A DNA stretch of 64,000 bases, from the NCBI RefSeq assembly GCF_038396765.1, contig NZ_CP150096.1, forward strand, positions 5,997,001 to 6,061,000, in the 5' to 3' direction. Position 1 is the stretch's first letter. The number at the start of each line of letters is the position of its first letter. Below the pieces are notes generated by a model. That model was not told where the DNA came from. It made no database searches and was given only the letters and a program-made list of their open reading frames with translations. The stretch comes from Chitinophaga caseinilytica. Lineage in GTDB: Bacteria > Bacteroidota > Bacteroidia > Chitinophagales > Chitinophagaceae. Below, one piece after another: positions 45,574 through 54,728 of the stretch. Made by a program: the position numbers and the translations under genes.

Positions 45574-48396
45574 ATGTACCGTAGTAATGCATTCCTGATT
45601 ATCCTCTTATTGTTTTGTTTGACTGCTACCGCCCAGCAGCGGACCGAAGTCAAGGGCGCCGTGGCGGACTCCGCCAGTAACGAGTTCCTCGAAATGGCCA
45701 CCGTTACCGCCCAGGACGCGAAAGACAGCAGCCTCATCACTTACACCCTTACCGACAGGAAGGGTGCTTTCCGGTTGACGGGCCTGCCCGCCGGCAAACC
45801 CGTCCGCATCCTCATCTCCTACACCGGCTACCGCACCTGGATCCGGACGGTGGGGACGGATCACGCGCCAGACCTGGGCCGCATTTCCCTCGCCCCCGCG
45901 CCGCGCGAACTGGGCGTGGTCGAAGTAGCCGGGAACCGCCCACCCATCAGTATCCGTAAAGACACCATCGAGTTCAATGCTGATGCGTTCAAGACCCGGC
46001 CCAACGCCGTTGTAGAAGAATTGCTCAAGAAATTGCCCGGTGTGGACATCGATCAGGACGGTAAGATCACCGTGAACGGCAAACCCGTGTCGCGCATCAT
46101 GGTAGACGGGAAAGACTTTTTCGGCGGCGATTCCAAAATCGCACTGAAGAACCTCCCCACCCATATCATCGACAAAGTGCAGGTGTCTGACACCAAAACG
46201 AAGATCGAATCGAAAATGGGCGTCGAAAAGGACGGGGAAGACAAGACCATCAACCTCACCCTCAAGCCCGGTAAAAAGAAGGGCCTCTTCGGCCGGGTGA
46301 CCGGCGGATATGGGACCGACGAGCGGTACGATGCCAGCGGTATGATCAACTTCTTCAACGGATCACGGCAGGTCAGCCTGCTCGGCTCTTCCAACAACCT
46401 GAACAAATCCGGGTTCAGCGTCAATGAGATCATGTCGGCCGCTCCCATGCGCGGCGGCGGCATGACCGTATCTTATGGCGATGGCGGCATGAATGTCAAC
46501 GGCATGAGCTTCAGCGGCGGCGGCGAAGGCATCCGCACCGGCTCCATGCTGGGCGTGAATTACAACGACGAATGGTCAAAAGACCTGAAATCCAACACCA
46601 GCTATAACTTCAACAACACCAATTCAAAATTTTCCACCCTTTCCGAAAACCGGTTTAACGACGACCGCAGCGTATTTGGCAACCGCGAAGGTTACGGCCG
46701 CAACCAGGCGCACAACGTCAACCTGAACATGGAATACCAGCTGGATTCCATGACCATCCTCAGCATCGTTCCCCGGTTCTCGAACACCCGCCAGTCTTCC
46801 AACACCACCAGCGAAGAAACGACCTTCCGCGACCTCGACGATAAAGCCAACGAACGCAACGGACGGAACACTTCGCGGAGCGATCAGAATAATTTCTCGC
46901 TGGATTTCAACGCCATGCGCACGCTGAACAAAAAAGGCAGAAGCATCAGTTTCCGGTTTAACGGGAACTACGGAGAAACCACCGGCAATGCGTTCAATTA
47001 TTCCGATCAGAAATTCTATGTCGATAACGTGCTCGATTCCACCAACATCCTCGACCAGCAAAGCATCACTTCCGGAAAAAGGGAAAGCCTCGATGCGGCC
47101 ATCACCTACGTGGAACCCCTGTCTGACCGCTGGCGCATGAACGCTTCGTACAGCTATCGCTACAACATCAATAACTCACGCCGCGAAACGTATAATTTCG
47201 ATGAAAACGAGAAAGGGTATTCGGAATTCGACAGCCTGTATTCCAACCGCTTCAACAACAAGCAGATGACCCACTCGCCCACCGTCAATTTCCAGTTCAG
47301 CAACAAGAAAAAGAACATCAACGCCACCATCGGCGGCGGCGTCCTGTTCAACACGCTGGAAAACTACTCGTTCTATGACAAACAGGCGTTCCGGCAAGAG
47401 CAGGTCAACTTCAACCCGAACACCCGCATCTCCTACACCTTCGCCGACAAAGGCCAGTTGACGTTTTCCTATAACGGCTTCAGCCAGCAGCCCAGCATCG
47501 AGCAGTTGCAGCCCGTGCCCGATAACAGCAACCCGCTGAACGTCCGCCTCGGCAACCCGGACCTGAAAACCGTGTTCTCCCAATCGTTCAACCTGAACTA
47601 CAACAAGTTCAAACCGAACGGTTTCGGCATGTTCTCCTACGCCAGCTTCCGCCCGATCAATAACCAGTTCTCGACCATGACCCGCGTGAACAGCGACGGT
47701 AGCCAGGTTACACAAGCCATCAACGTGAACGGCGTGTACAACGCGAACGGTAATATCAACCTCAGCTACAACAAGGTGAAAAAGGATTACCAGTTCCGGA
47801 TGAACGGCGGCGTTTTCGTCAACTATGCCAACAACGTCAACTATTCCAATATCAACAACAAACGGGGCGATACTGCCGTGCATAAAAACGTCAGTAAAAA
47901 CTTCTCCATCGGCCCGAACGTGAACGCATCGTTCTCCTGGAAAGAGCTGCTGGACCTCACCATGAATTACCGCCCCAATTATAACCAGGTGACCAACGAC
48001 CGTACAAACGTCAAAACGAGCAATTTTACGCAGCGTTTTACGGCGGGCGGCACGCTCTACTGGCCGAAGAATTTCTTCATCGACAACGATCTGCAATACA
48101 CCTACAACTCCAACATCGCGCCGGGTTTCAAAAAAGGTGTACCGGTGTACAGCGCCGCCATCGGGTACGAATTCATGAAAAGATCCGCCAACATCAAGCT
48201 GTACGGCTACGATCTTTTCCGTCAAAACACCAACATCCGCCGCATGGTGTCGGAACTCGGCACTTTCGATACGCGGACGGCCATGGTAGACCAGTATTTC
48301 ATGCTGTCGTTCACCTACAATTTCGCGAAGTTCGGTTCCAAGATCGGCAGCAACCGCCGCCGCGACGGGGCCCGCTCGATCGACATCATGTTCTAG
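45574..48396 (+). CDS. CarboxypepD_reg-like outer-membrane beta-barrel protein, TonB-dependent receptor-like
   Basis: A 940-residue outer-membrane protein (signal MYRSNAFLIILLLFCLTATAQ, ATG 45574; an earlier start at 45499 lacks a signal). It has a CarboxypepD_reg-like/Ig domain at about residues 25-110 (TEVKGAVADSASNEFLEMATV, LTGLPAGKPVRILISYTGY) and a plug-like region (ISIRKDTIEFNADAFKTRPNAVVEELLKKLPGVDID, VNGKPVSRIMVDGKDFFGGD). The outer-membrane barrel ends in DIMF, with a Gly/Met-rich loop (MRGGGMTVSYGDGGMNVNGM) near residue 290. This is the OMP_b-brl_3 type. The ligand is unknown. It is single and convergent with the two-component gene cluster, sharing a terminator. Confidence 0.85.
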   Translation: MYRSNAFLIILLLFCLTATAQQRTEVKGAVADSASNEFLEMATVTAQDAKDSSLITYTLTDRKGAFRLTGLPAGKPVRILISYTGYRTWIRTVGTDHAPDLGRISLAPAPRELGVVEVAGNRPPISIRKDTIEFNADAFKTRPNAVVEELLKKLPGVDIDQDGKITVNGKPVSRIMVDGKDFFGGDSKIALKNLPTHIIDKVQVSDTKTKIESKMGVEKDGEDKTINLTLKPGKKKGLFGRVTGGYGTDERYDASGMINFFNGSRQVSLLGSSNNLNKSGFSVNEIMSAAPMRGGGMTVSYGDGGMNVNGMSFSGGGEGIRTGSMLGVNYNDEWSKDLKSNTSYNFNNTNSKFSTLSENRFNDDRSVFGNREGYGRNQAHNVNLNMEYQLDSMTILSIVPRFSNTRQSSNTTSEETTFRDLDDKANERNGRNTSRSDQNNFSLDFNAMRTLNKKGRSISFRFNGNYGETTGNAFNYSDQKFYVDNVLDSTNILDQQSITSGKRESLDAAITYVEPLSDRWRMNASYSYRYNINNSRRETYNFDENEKGYSEFDSLYSNRFNNKQMTHSPTVNFQFSNKKKNINATIGGGVLFNTLENYSFYDKQAFRQEQVNFNPNTRISYTFADKGQLTFSYNGFSQQPSIEQLQPVPDNSNPLNVRLGNPDLKTVFSQSFNLNYNKFKPNGFGMFSYASFRPINNQFSTMTRVNSDGSQVTQAINVNGVYNANGNINLSYNKVKKDYQFRMNGGVFVNYANNVNYSNINNKRGDTAVHKNVSKNFSIGPNVNASFSWKELLDLTMNYRPNYNQVTNDRTNVKTSNFTQRFTAGGTLYWPKNFFIDNDLQYTYNSNIAPGFKKGVPVYSAAIGYEFMKRSANIKLYGYDLFRQNTNIRRMVSELGTFDTRTAMVDQYFMLSFTYNFAKFGSKIGSNRRRDGARSIDIMF

Positions 48397-48422
48397 CTTC
48401 TCCTTTCGCCATTCTGAAATAT

Positions 48423-48450
48423 AAAGGGCCACCCTAACCGGTGGCCTTTT
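48423..48450. terminator. Compact bidirectional terminator overlapping the kinase stop
   Basis: GGCCACC (48427-48433) pairs with GGTGGCC (48440-48446) with an A-rich left flank and T run on the right. The stop codon of the minus-strand kinase (48434-48436) lies inside the loop. Confidence 0.65.
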
Positions 48451-49762
48451 TCATGCCCGTTAGCGGAAACCATACAGTGAATGCAGAACCCTTACCCTCC
48501 ACCGAATCCACTTCCAGGGAAATATCATGATATTTCGCAATCGTAGCTACGATAGACAAGCCTAATCCCAGCCCCTCTCCCGCCCCGAGTTTCCGGAAAC
48601 GCTCGAATATGGCACTGATCGAATGTTCCGGGATCCCGATACCTGTGTCTTCCACGATAATGGCATATCGGCCATCTTTCCCCCTTACATCGCGGATGCA
48701 GATATCACCACCGGGGCGATTATAGCGTATCGCATTATTGACGAGATTATGAAAAAGTTGAAAAATCAGGTCGCGGTTCATATTAATTACCATCGCCCCT
48801 TTTACCTCCATTTTCAACTGAAGCTGCTTATCCTCCAGCCGGTGCCGCAATTCTTCCACTACTTCTTCCAGCAAATCAGCCAGCGCAAATTCTTCATCCC
48901 GCGGAAACTGATCGTTCTCGATTCGTGATATCAGCAACAAGGACTGTACGATTTTCCGGAGCCGGTGAACAGTATTCATCATTGCGACCAACCTCGCCTC
49001 CGTCTGCTCTTCCATGCCCTCTTCCAGCATCAGGTTCTCGATCTTGTGCTGCAAGATGCTTATCGGCGTCATCAGCTCATGCGATGCATTGGCGGTAAAC
49101 TCCCTTTCCTTGTCGAAAGCCTCCCGCACTCTTTCCATGAGCCCGGAGATCGAACTGTCCAGATACCGGAAATCCCCGGACGTTGTTTTTACCGGTGGCA
49201 CAACGTCCTTAAACGGAAACTTGCGGCCGAGTAGCTGGTTCCTGATGATGTCTCCCAACGGCCTTAACAAGACACGCGTGTAGATGAGATCCAGCAACAC
49301 CGTAGTAAATAGCAGCCCGGCAAGAACATAGATGGCCATTTTCTGCAGCGGCCGGTTATACTGCCCGATAGTGGCCGCCGTTTTTCCCACTTCCAGTATG
49401 TATGGCGTGTCTTTATCGGAAAAAATGTGCGTCAGCACCCGGTAGGTAAGTGTATCGTTTTCCACCACCCGCCTGACGGTTGCTATCGTATCTCCGCCTG
49501 CCCTCAGGCCGGCGGGCTCGATCGAAATGTATTCCTCTTTCAGCATCGTGTAACTGCCGTAATCCATTTCGCCCGCCAGGTAATACTCCAGCCCGTTCTT
49601 CCCAATTACTTCCAACACCTTTTTCTTTTGCTCCCGCAGATAAAAATCATTGTACTGAAATGCGATCCTGTCTACCAGGAACGGCAGCGCCAGGACGAAC
49701 AACGTCACAACGGCCAATTTAGACAACGTAATATACAGCGTAAGCTTCGTCCGTAATTCCAT
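48434..49762 (-). CDS. Sensor histidine kinase with two membrane segments
   Basis: A 442-residue membrane sensor kinase. Two membrane segments (residues 12-32 and 143-165) enclose a periplasmic sensor domain of about 110 residues with no recognised fold. A HAMP-like linker follows, then HisKA with the phosphoacceptor His228 (NASHELMTPISIL). The ATPase domain has N box NLVNNAIRYNRPG, G1 VEDTGIGIPEHS and G2 GEGLGLGLSIV. It phosphorylates the OmpR-type regulator encoded 2 bases upstream. The gene order (outer-membrane protein, regulator, kinase) suggests it senses an envelope signal, and the sensed molecule is unknown. Confidence 0.93.
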   Translation of the reverse strand: MELRTKLTLYITLSKLAVVTLFVLALPFLVDRIAFQYNDFYLREQKKKVLEVIGKNGLEYYLAGEMDYGSYTMLKEEYISIEPAGLRAGGDTIATVRRVVENDTLTYRVLTHIFSDKDTPYILEVGKTAATIGQYNRPLQKMAIYVLAGLLFTTVLLDLIYTRVLLRPLGDIIRNQLLGRKFPFKDVVPPVKTTSGDFRYLDSSISGLMERVREAFDKEREFTANASHELMTPISILQHKIENLMLEEGMEEQTEARLVAMMNTVHRLRKIVQSLLLISRIENDQFPRDEEFALADLLEEVVEELRHRLEDKQLQLKMEVKGAMVINMNRDLIFQLFHNLVNNAIRYNRPGGDICIRDVRGKDGRYAIIVEDTGIGIPEHSISAIFERFRKLGAGEGLGLGLSIVATIAKYHDISLEVDSVEGKGSAFTVWFPLTGMKKATG

Positions 49763-49764
49763 AT

Positions 49765-50442
49765 TCAGATACAGATTTTATACCCGATGTTTCGGATGGT
49801 CTGTAACCAGTCGGTGGAAGCCCTTGCAGAAAGTTTCTTCCGGATATTCTTGATGTGTACATCGATATAGTTGGAATCGTATTCCTCCCCATCGTAGTTA
49901 CCCCAGATATGCTCGCTCAGCTGCATCCGCGTGATGGGGCGGTTCTTGTGCAGCAACAGGTAACTCAGCACATCGATCTCCTTCTTCGACAACGGCAACG
50001 CTTTGCCTTCGAACAGCACCTGCCGGTTGCCAAGATCCACGTGGAAGTCGCCCAACGGAACCAGCATTTCCCTTAGCCCGAATTTGCGGCGCATAACAGC
50101 CTGCAGCCGAGCGTGAAGCTCCGGAAGCGAAAAAGGCTTCGGCAAATAATCATCCGCCCCGAGATCGAGCCCGCGGATGCGATCCTCGACCTGGCCGCGC
50201 GCCGACAAAATAATGCACGACAAATCCGGCAAGTCCTTTTTCGCCTCATACAAAACCGACAACCCGTCTTTGTCGGGCAAGCCGAGATCCAGCAACAGAA
50301 AATCGTAGTTGCCGGATTCCAGCTTGCGGGAAGCCTGTGCCGCCGTGTACGCGATATCACAATGGTATTTCAACTGCACCAGAAACTGTTCCATCTCCCG
50401 TGCAATCAACACCTCGTCTTCTACGATCAATACTTTCGTCAT
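49765..50442 (-). CDS. OmpR/PhoB-family response regulator
   Basis: A 225-residue two-domain regulator from ATG 50442, with phosphoacceptor Asp52 (FLLLDLGLPDKDG), acidic pocket at VEDEV, and conserved Thr/Ser and Lys (LSARG, LPKPFS). The C-terminal winged helix (SKKEIDVLSYLLLHKNRPITRMQL, DVHIKNIRKKL) is OmpR-type. It lies one base from the outer-membrane protein gene and 2 bases before the kinase, so the three are co-transcribed. It probably controls this cluster and perhaps the convergent barrel gene, which is inference. Confidence 0.94.
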   Translation of the reverse strand: MTKVLIVEDEVLIAREMEQFLVQLKYHCDIAYTAAQASRKLESGNYDFLLLDLGLPDKDGLSVLYEAKKDLPDLSCIILSARGQVEDRIRGLDLGADDYLPKPFSLPELHARLQAVMRRKFGLREMLVPLGDFHVDLGNRQVLFEGKALPLSKKEIDVLSYLLLHKNRPITRMQLSEHIWGNYDGEEYDSNYIDVHIKNIRKKLSARASTDWLQTIRNIGYKICI

Positions 50443-50443
50443 A

Positions 50444-51313
50444 TCAGAACTGGTAATAAAAACTGCATCCAAAAAAATGGTTGGTCTTCCCCCCGCCTAT
50501 CTGCGCCCGCTTGTCCAGCACCGAAACCTGGTACGCCGCCTCGATCATGTAATGTGCACGGGTGTACGATAACGGCAGGCGCAATGAGTAAGACAACATA
50601 TCGAACCGGGTGTTAGCGACGTTTGAAACGGAAGTGGATCCGCCTCCGCCGGGAATTCCTGGAATCACTGGCAATGGAATACCCAAAACGCTGTCACGAT
50701 ATTTTTTCTCCGTTACATAGGTATCGTAAAAATGCTGGGTACCACCTGTGATCTCGATGGATGGCGTAACGGCCAGCAGGTCTTTCCCCGCGGCAAATGA
50801 ACCCAGCCGCACCAGTTTTTCCGTAGAGAAAGTCACAAAAACATCCTGCTCCTTTCCGAAGTTATAATCAATCCCCAACCCAGACGTGGCCCAATAATCA
50901 TATTGTACCGAAGCGCCCGCGTTATCTGGGCTGGCAGCTTGCAGCAGGGGCGAATTTTCCGGATAAAAAGCGTGACTGTAGCTGAAGTCGGCCGTCCATT
51001 TTTCCCCCAGCTTGAACGTATACCCTACGCCCAGGCTCCCTGCAGACACGATAGAGATAGTGTCATCAAGCAAGCGGTACGCCATTCCCGTAAAGTAAAA
51101 TCCGCTCCGGAGCTTTAATTGCGCAACACCTGCCACATACGGCGCCCTCACTTCCGCCTTTTGCCCGTAATAACTCGCGTCGCTGACACCCGTAACTGCA
51201 AGCGTCAGCGTCAACGGCGGAGCTTTAGCACCAGCACTGTCTTGTGCGCGAACAGCAAGCGCAGAAAACCCCGTCAACCATAAAGAGATGGTTAAAATGC
51301 ATAAGTTTTTCAT
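50444..51313 (-). CDS. Predicted outer-membrane barrel protein of the two-component cluster
   Basis: A 289-residue secreted protein with signal peptide (MKNLCILTISLWLTGFSALAVRAQ). The mature sequence is a series of amphipathic strands (LKLRSGFYFTGMAYRLLDD, LGVGYTFKLGEKWTADFSYSHAF, VFVTFSTEKLVRLG) ending in GCSFYYQF with a terminal Phe, as in 10-14-strand outer-membrane barrels. A Gly-rich loop is at residues 222-232 (IPGIPGGGGS). I do not recognise a precise family. It sits between a Pro-rich small protein gene and the response regulator with spacers of 12 and 1 bases, so it is very likely regulated together with the sensor system. Confidence 0.75.
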   Translation of the reverse strand: MKNLCILTISLWLTGFSALAVRAQDSAGAKAPPLTLTLAVTGVSDASYYGQKAEVRAPYVAGVAQLKLRSGFYFTGMAYRLLDDTISIVSAGSLGVGYTFKLGEKWTADFSYSHAFYPENSPLLQAASPDNAGASVQYDYWATSGLGIDYNFGKEQDVFVTFSTEKLVRLGSFAAGKDLLAVTPSIEITGGTQHFYDTYVTEKKYRDSVLGIPLPVIPGIPGGGGSTSVSNVANTRFDMLSYSLRLPLSYTRAHYMIEAAYQVSVLDKRAQIGGGKTNHFFGCSFYYQF

Positions 51314-51325
51314 ATGGTCATGTTT

Positions 51326-51667
51326 CTAACCGATCACCCTGATCGTCTTCCGGATAACACCCGGCCGGATGATCCGGATCGGCTTTACCGGCATCGGTGC
51401 CGGAACAGCTATAGGTTTTATTTTTCTTCTCGATTTTGGCACTTCCTTAATGATATCCGGCAACGGCGCCGTCTTTGCCTCTGGCAACGGAACCGTTTTA
51501 TTCTCCGGAACTTCTTGTTGCTTGCCCGCCGGCTTAACGGCAGGCGGTATTGTGTCTACAAGGTCAATGCCATGTACCGGCCCACTCCGGCCAAATACAG
51601 GACATATTCTTCCAATGAACACAACTACTAATAAACTTGTGGGTATAAAAACGGCTAATCTCCGCAT
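51326..51667 (-). CDS. Small Pro/Lys-rich envelope protein
   Basis: A 113-residue protein with one N-terminal hydrophobic segment (LAVFIPTSLLVVVFIG) and a Pro/Lys-rich remainder (KTVPLPEAKTAPLPDIIKEVPK, KIKPIAVPAPMPVKPIR), which looks like an extended periplasm-spanning linker. No family is recognised. The sequence lies 12 bases upstream of the outer-membrane protein gene on the same strand, which supports it being real. A plus-strand frame over the same bases is also open but has no context. Translation start is uncertain. Confidence 0.5.
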   Translation of the reverse strand: MRRLAVFIPTSLLVVVFIGRICPVFGRSGPVHGIDLVDTIPPAVKPAGKQQEVPENKTVPLPEAKTAPLPDIIKEVPKSRRKIKPIAVPAPMPVKPIRIIRPGVIRKTIRVIG

Positions 51668-51730
51668 CTCGGTAAAAATAACAGGTCTATGCCATTTTCT
51701 AAGACAACATAAACCTGTTTAAGTTTAATA

Positions 51731-52461
51731 TCATAATATGCTAATTCGTCCGGCGGTAATATTTCGCACCTGCCCTCTTAAGGGAGTTACATTGATCTTC
51801 ATTGCATTATTCACTGCACCGGCCGCCTCCAGCTTCATGGGAGCCACACCCTTTAACGAGCCATTCACAAGCGTATTGGCGTTCATTGCAGGCTTCACCG
51901 GCAATTCTCCCGCTCCTTGCAACACCTCGCCCGCTTGCGGCACCGCCAGCGCACCTTTCACCATTCCTTCCAGCGCCGCATTCGCATTCGTTGCGGTTTT
52001 TACCGCGCCGCCAACAGATGAAGCCGCCACTGAAGCCGCCTGTTGTACTTTCGCCGATCCCTCAGCAGCCGTGGCTGCCGTTGCATTTACCGATGCCCCC
52101 GCACTGCCGGCAACCTGCCGGGTAACTTCCAGCCCTTCTTTTTTGGCTGCACCCACTTCTTCCCCTACAGCCACCACGCCATCATTCATGGCATCCAACT
52201 CCCGCTTCAGTTCAACCTCCGTACTTTGGCCTACCCGCGTATCCGATTTTGCAGACGCCTTCCTATCCTGCTGTTTTGCAACCGATGCCTCCCCGGAATG
52301 CTCCACACGCGCAGACGTTCCCGCATTCCCCCCTTCTTGCCGGCACGCACATCCGCACTGGTTTGTATCGTTGCCTGCTGCTTGTTCGTAACCTGCTGCG
52401 CTGCTGCAGCCGAAGTCATGGCAATAAATGCTGCTAATAATACATTTCCTTTCGTTTTCAT
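51731..52461 (-). CDS. Ala-rich secreted helical protein, one-base homopolymer frameshift
   Basis: The ATG at 52461 opens a signal peptide (MKTKGNVLLAAFIAMTSAAAAQ) and the stretch QQATIQTSADVRAGKKGG, then the frame changes at a six-base C run (52328-52333; G6 on the coding strand). With one more G the protein continues as NAGTSARVEHSGEASVAKQQDRKASAKSD, an Ala/Gly/Val/Lys-rich helical sequence of about 243 residues that ends ITAGRISIL. The repeated pattern of small residues (AAASV, VNATAATAAEGS) suggests a long amphipathic or disordered helix, as in periplasmic stress proteins. The function is unknown. It is the first gene of the cluster that leads to the two-component system, 63 bases before the Pro-rich gene. 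Confidence 0.65.
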
Positions 52462-52545
52462 AATGTCGATTGTTGGTTAAAATTTGATGTTGACAATGCA
52501 AACATCGATCGACAAGATGAAAAAAAGATGAAAAATAGAAAGATG

Positions 52546-54078
52546 CTATTTCGATGATCGTTTCTCCGCCAACCGCAACCCGAGCTGGGCATCGAAGAGG
52601 CTTTGCGGCTCCACGCGCTTGCCGGGCGAATCGTTGCGACCTTCGTTTTTGAACTGGATTTTCCTGTCGGCCGTAAACCCGACGAAAACCGGTTGTGCGA
52701 AAGTATGATTCTTCCGCTTCTGCAAATCCCAGAAATCATACGTGAAATCCCAGGTGGAGCGATGTTCGAAATTCCAGAAAACGAGGTCGCGGCCATGATG
52801 CGGGAACCCCGGCTGCGGCCCGCCGATATTACGGAACACGCCGCCGCGCACGTTATCGAATAATGTGGCGTAGGGTTGCCCGGAATGGCTGTCGATGTTC
52901 TGGTCTACCGCCATGCGGCACCCCGTTACCACTGTATTCACGCCGGTATAACCCGTTCCGGGGCCGTGGTGGCCGGAAAGGAAGTCGCAGTTTCGGACAA
53001 GCACCCCATAGCCGGAGCGCGCGTGGATGGTGCTGTGGCCGCCTTTTCCGCCGAAATGGTTGTTTTCCAGCGTAACGCGGTAACCAGCACGGATAAAGAT
53101 GCCTTCGTTCCAGTGCTCGAACGTGCAGGAGCGTACCCACGCGTCTTTCACATATTCCATCGCGATGGCGCACCAGCCGCCGTCGTGGATACTGTCTTTG
53201 TGATGGACGAATTCCTCCGGATAGCTGTTCCAGTTGCCGGTGAACCGGATATTTTCGATGCCGCATTCTTCCAGGGCTTCGTACCGTTCGAGGATGAAAT
53301 CGTGGCCTTCTACCGGTTCGATGGCGATGTGGAGCGGGTTTTCGAAACGCACACGGTTGCCTTTCACTTCGGCGATGGTGTGGATTTCCTGGATGACCAT
53401 GCCGCCATTGCTGCCGAAGAGGCGCGACCAGTCCTGCTTCAGCTCCTGCGGTGCGAAGTAGCGGCGGGTGAAAGTTTCACTTTTGTGGCGGAGGGTAACG
53501 TCTTGTCCTGCTTTGAGGGCGGAAGCGTCGGCCACGTTCACCCAAAATCCGCCGCGTTCCGCTTTGCCGGTGATCACGGCGAGTTTGCGGGTGTCGCGGG
53601 AAGCAGGTTCGAAGCGGAACTGCCGGCTGTTGATCCGCATTTTACTGGCGAAGATTTCCGTGCCGCCGGTTTCGCTGCCGGCTCCCCGCAGTACGATCCC
53701 CGATTTGTTGATCGTGATTTTTTTGGATTTGTCTTCGTCTGGCGCGATGAGAAATTTCCCTGCGGGGAACAATACGATCCCTCCGCCGGGGTTGGCCTCT
53801 GCGGCGCGAATGGTTGCCTGGATGGCGTCATCGTCGTACCGCTCGTCGTTCGGCTGCGCTCCGTAATCGGTGACGTTGAAGATTTTCCTGAAATTGCCGG
53901 ACGGCGGCTGTTTTTCGGAGAAGTGGTACCCTGCGTAGGAGAAATCCGGCAGGGTGGCCGTTTTGCCCGTTTTCCGGGCGGCGAGGAACTCCTTCCAGAG
54001 CGGAGATTCCTGCGCATAAGTGGTTGCGCCCGCGCACAAACATGCGGCAAGGGCATAGCTAATTTTCATCGTGGACAT
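52546..54078 (-). CDS. Secreted right-handed parallel beta-helix protein, DUF4955/pectate-lyase-like
   Basis: A 510-residue secreted protein (signal MKISYALAACLCAGATTYA, ATG 54069 or 54078). The N-terminal part shows the start of a pectate-lyase-3-type beta helix: FNVTDYGAQPNDERYDDDAIQATIRAA, GGGIVLFPAGKFLIA and KSGIVLRGAGSETGG. Repeated coil turns follow (GIENIRFTGNWNSY, DAWVRSCTFEHWNEGIFIR, VTLENNHFGGKGGHSTIHA, VLVRNCDFLSGHHGPGTGY). The C-terminus (PQSLFDAQLGLRL) fits DUF4955-type proteins. It probably acts on a polysaccharide, but the substrate and catalytic residues are not certain. It is a single gene with no PUL partners beside it. Confidence 0.78.
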   Translation of the reverse strand: MSTMKISYALAACLCAGATTYAQESPLWKEFLAARKTGKTATLPDFSYAGYHFSEKQPPSGNFRKIFNVTDYGAQPNDERYDDDAIQATIRAAEANPGGGIVLFPAGKFLIAPDEDKSKKITINKSGIVLRGAGSETGGTEIFASKMRINSRQFRFEPASRDTRKLAVITGKAERGGFWVNVADASALKAGQDVTLRHKSETFTRRYFAPQELKQDWSRLFGSNGGMVIQEIHTIAEVKGNRVRFENPLHIAIEPVEGHDFILERYEALEECGIENIRFTGNWNSYPEEFVHHKDSIHDGGWCAIAMEYVKDAWVRSCTFEHWNEGIFIRAGYRVTLENNHFGGKGGHSTIHARSGYGVLVRNCDFLSGHHGPGTGYTGVNTVVTGCRMAVDQNIDSHSGQPYATLFDNVRGGVFRNIGGPQPGFPHHGRDLVFWNFEHRSTWDFTYDFWDLQKRKNHTFAQPVFVGFTADRKIQFKNEGRNDSPGKRVEPQSLFDAQLGLRLAEKRSSK

Positions 54079-54132
54079 AAAATTTGCGTAATGCTACCGA
54101 TTTTTAACGGCCCGAACTGATAGAAATTTGCT

Positions 54133-54642
54133 TTACAGGTATCTTTCTTTCACCACTTCCATATGGTGAATGGCGTGGCCGAGGATAATGAACCCCAGGG
54201 CCCTGACGCTGATGGGATTGCCGCTGGCAACGCCCGTACGGGAAAGCTCCTCTTCGTTCAGCGCGCGGAAAAAATGGTCGGACGCATTGCGGACGAACTG
54301 GAATTCTTCCACCATATCGTTCCACTCGCGATGTTCCGTGCGCGCCACGGCGGCGAATTCGTTTTCGTCGAATCCCGGCAGGGGGTTTGCGTCTTTCCGC
54401 GCGAAATTAAGGGCACGGTAGGCGAAAACCCGCTCGGCGTCTATGATGTGCTGCAGTACTTCCTTGACGGTCCATTTGCCGGGGGCATAAGCGAATTCCC
54501 TTTTGGCGGCGGGGATTTTGTTGAGGAACACCAGCACGGATGCGGTGTGTTTGCGGAATGCGGCGGTCAGATCGTCTTCGGGCACCCTGCTTACGTAAGT
54601 CTCGTAAAACACGGCGTACTCCGGCTTCGTGGGTCTGGGCAT
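54133..54642 (-). CDS. DinB-family protein
   Basis: A 169-residue four-helix DinB/YfiT-like protein. The three metal-binding histidines are likely His in LQHIIDAERVFAYRA near residue 65 and the two in GHAIHHMEVVKERYL near residues 155-160, which is the DinB_2 arrangement. Members bind divalent metal and several act as thiol-dependent transferases, though the substrate here is unknown. It starts 87 bases from the divergent hydrolase gene and ends 54 bases beyond the beta-helix gene, so it may share a transcript with it. Confidence 0.9.
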   Translation of the reverse strand: MPRPTKPEYAVFYETYVSRVPEDDLTAAFRKHTASVLVFLNKIPAAKREFAYAPGKWTVKEVLQHIIDAERVFAYRALNFARKDANPLPGFDENEFAAVARTEHREWNDMVEEFQFVRNASDHFFRALNEEELSRTGVASGNPISVRALGFIILGHAIHHMEVVKERYL

Positions 54643-54728
54643 AGATGCTAAGTTTGTGGTGGGAAGTTAGGTAAAATCCGGTCATGTAAAGCAGACACCG
54701 TATATTTAAACCCGATCAATTAAAAGAC

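Noticed and set aside
51369..51722. 117-codon plus-strand frame over the small Pro-rich gene
   Set aside because: The minus-strand frame fits the operon spacing and has a membrane segment; the plus frame has neither context nor motif support.
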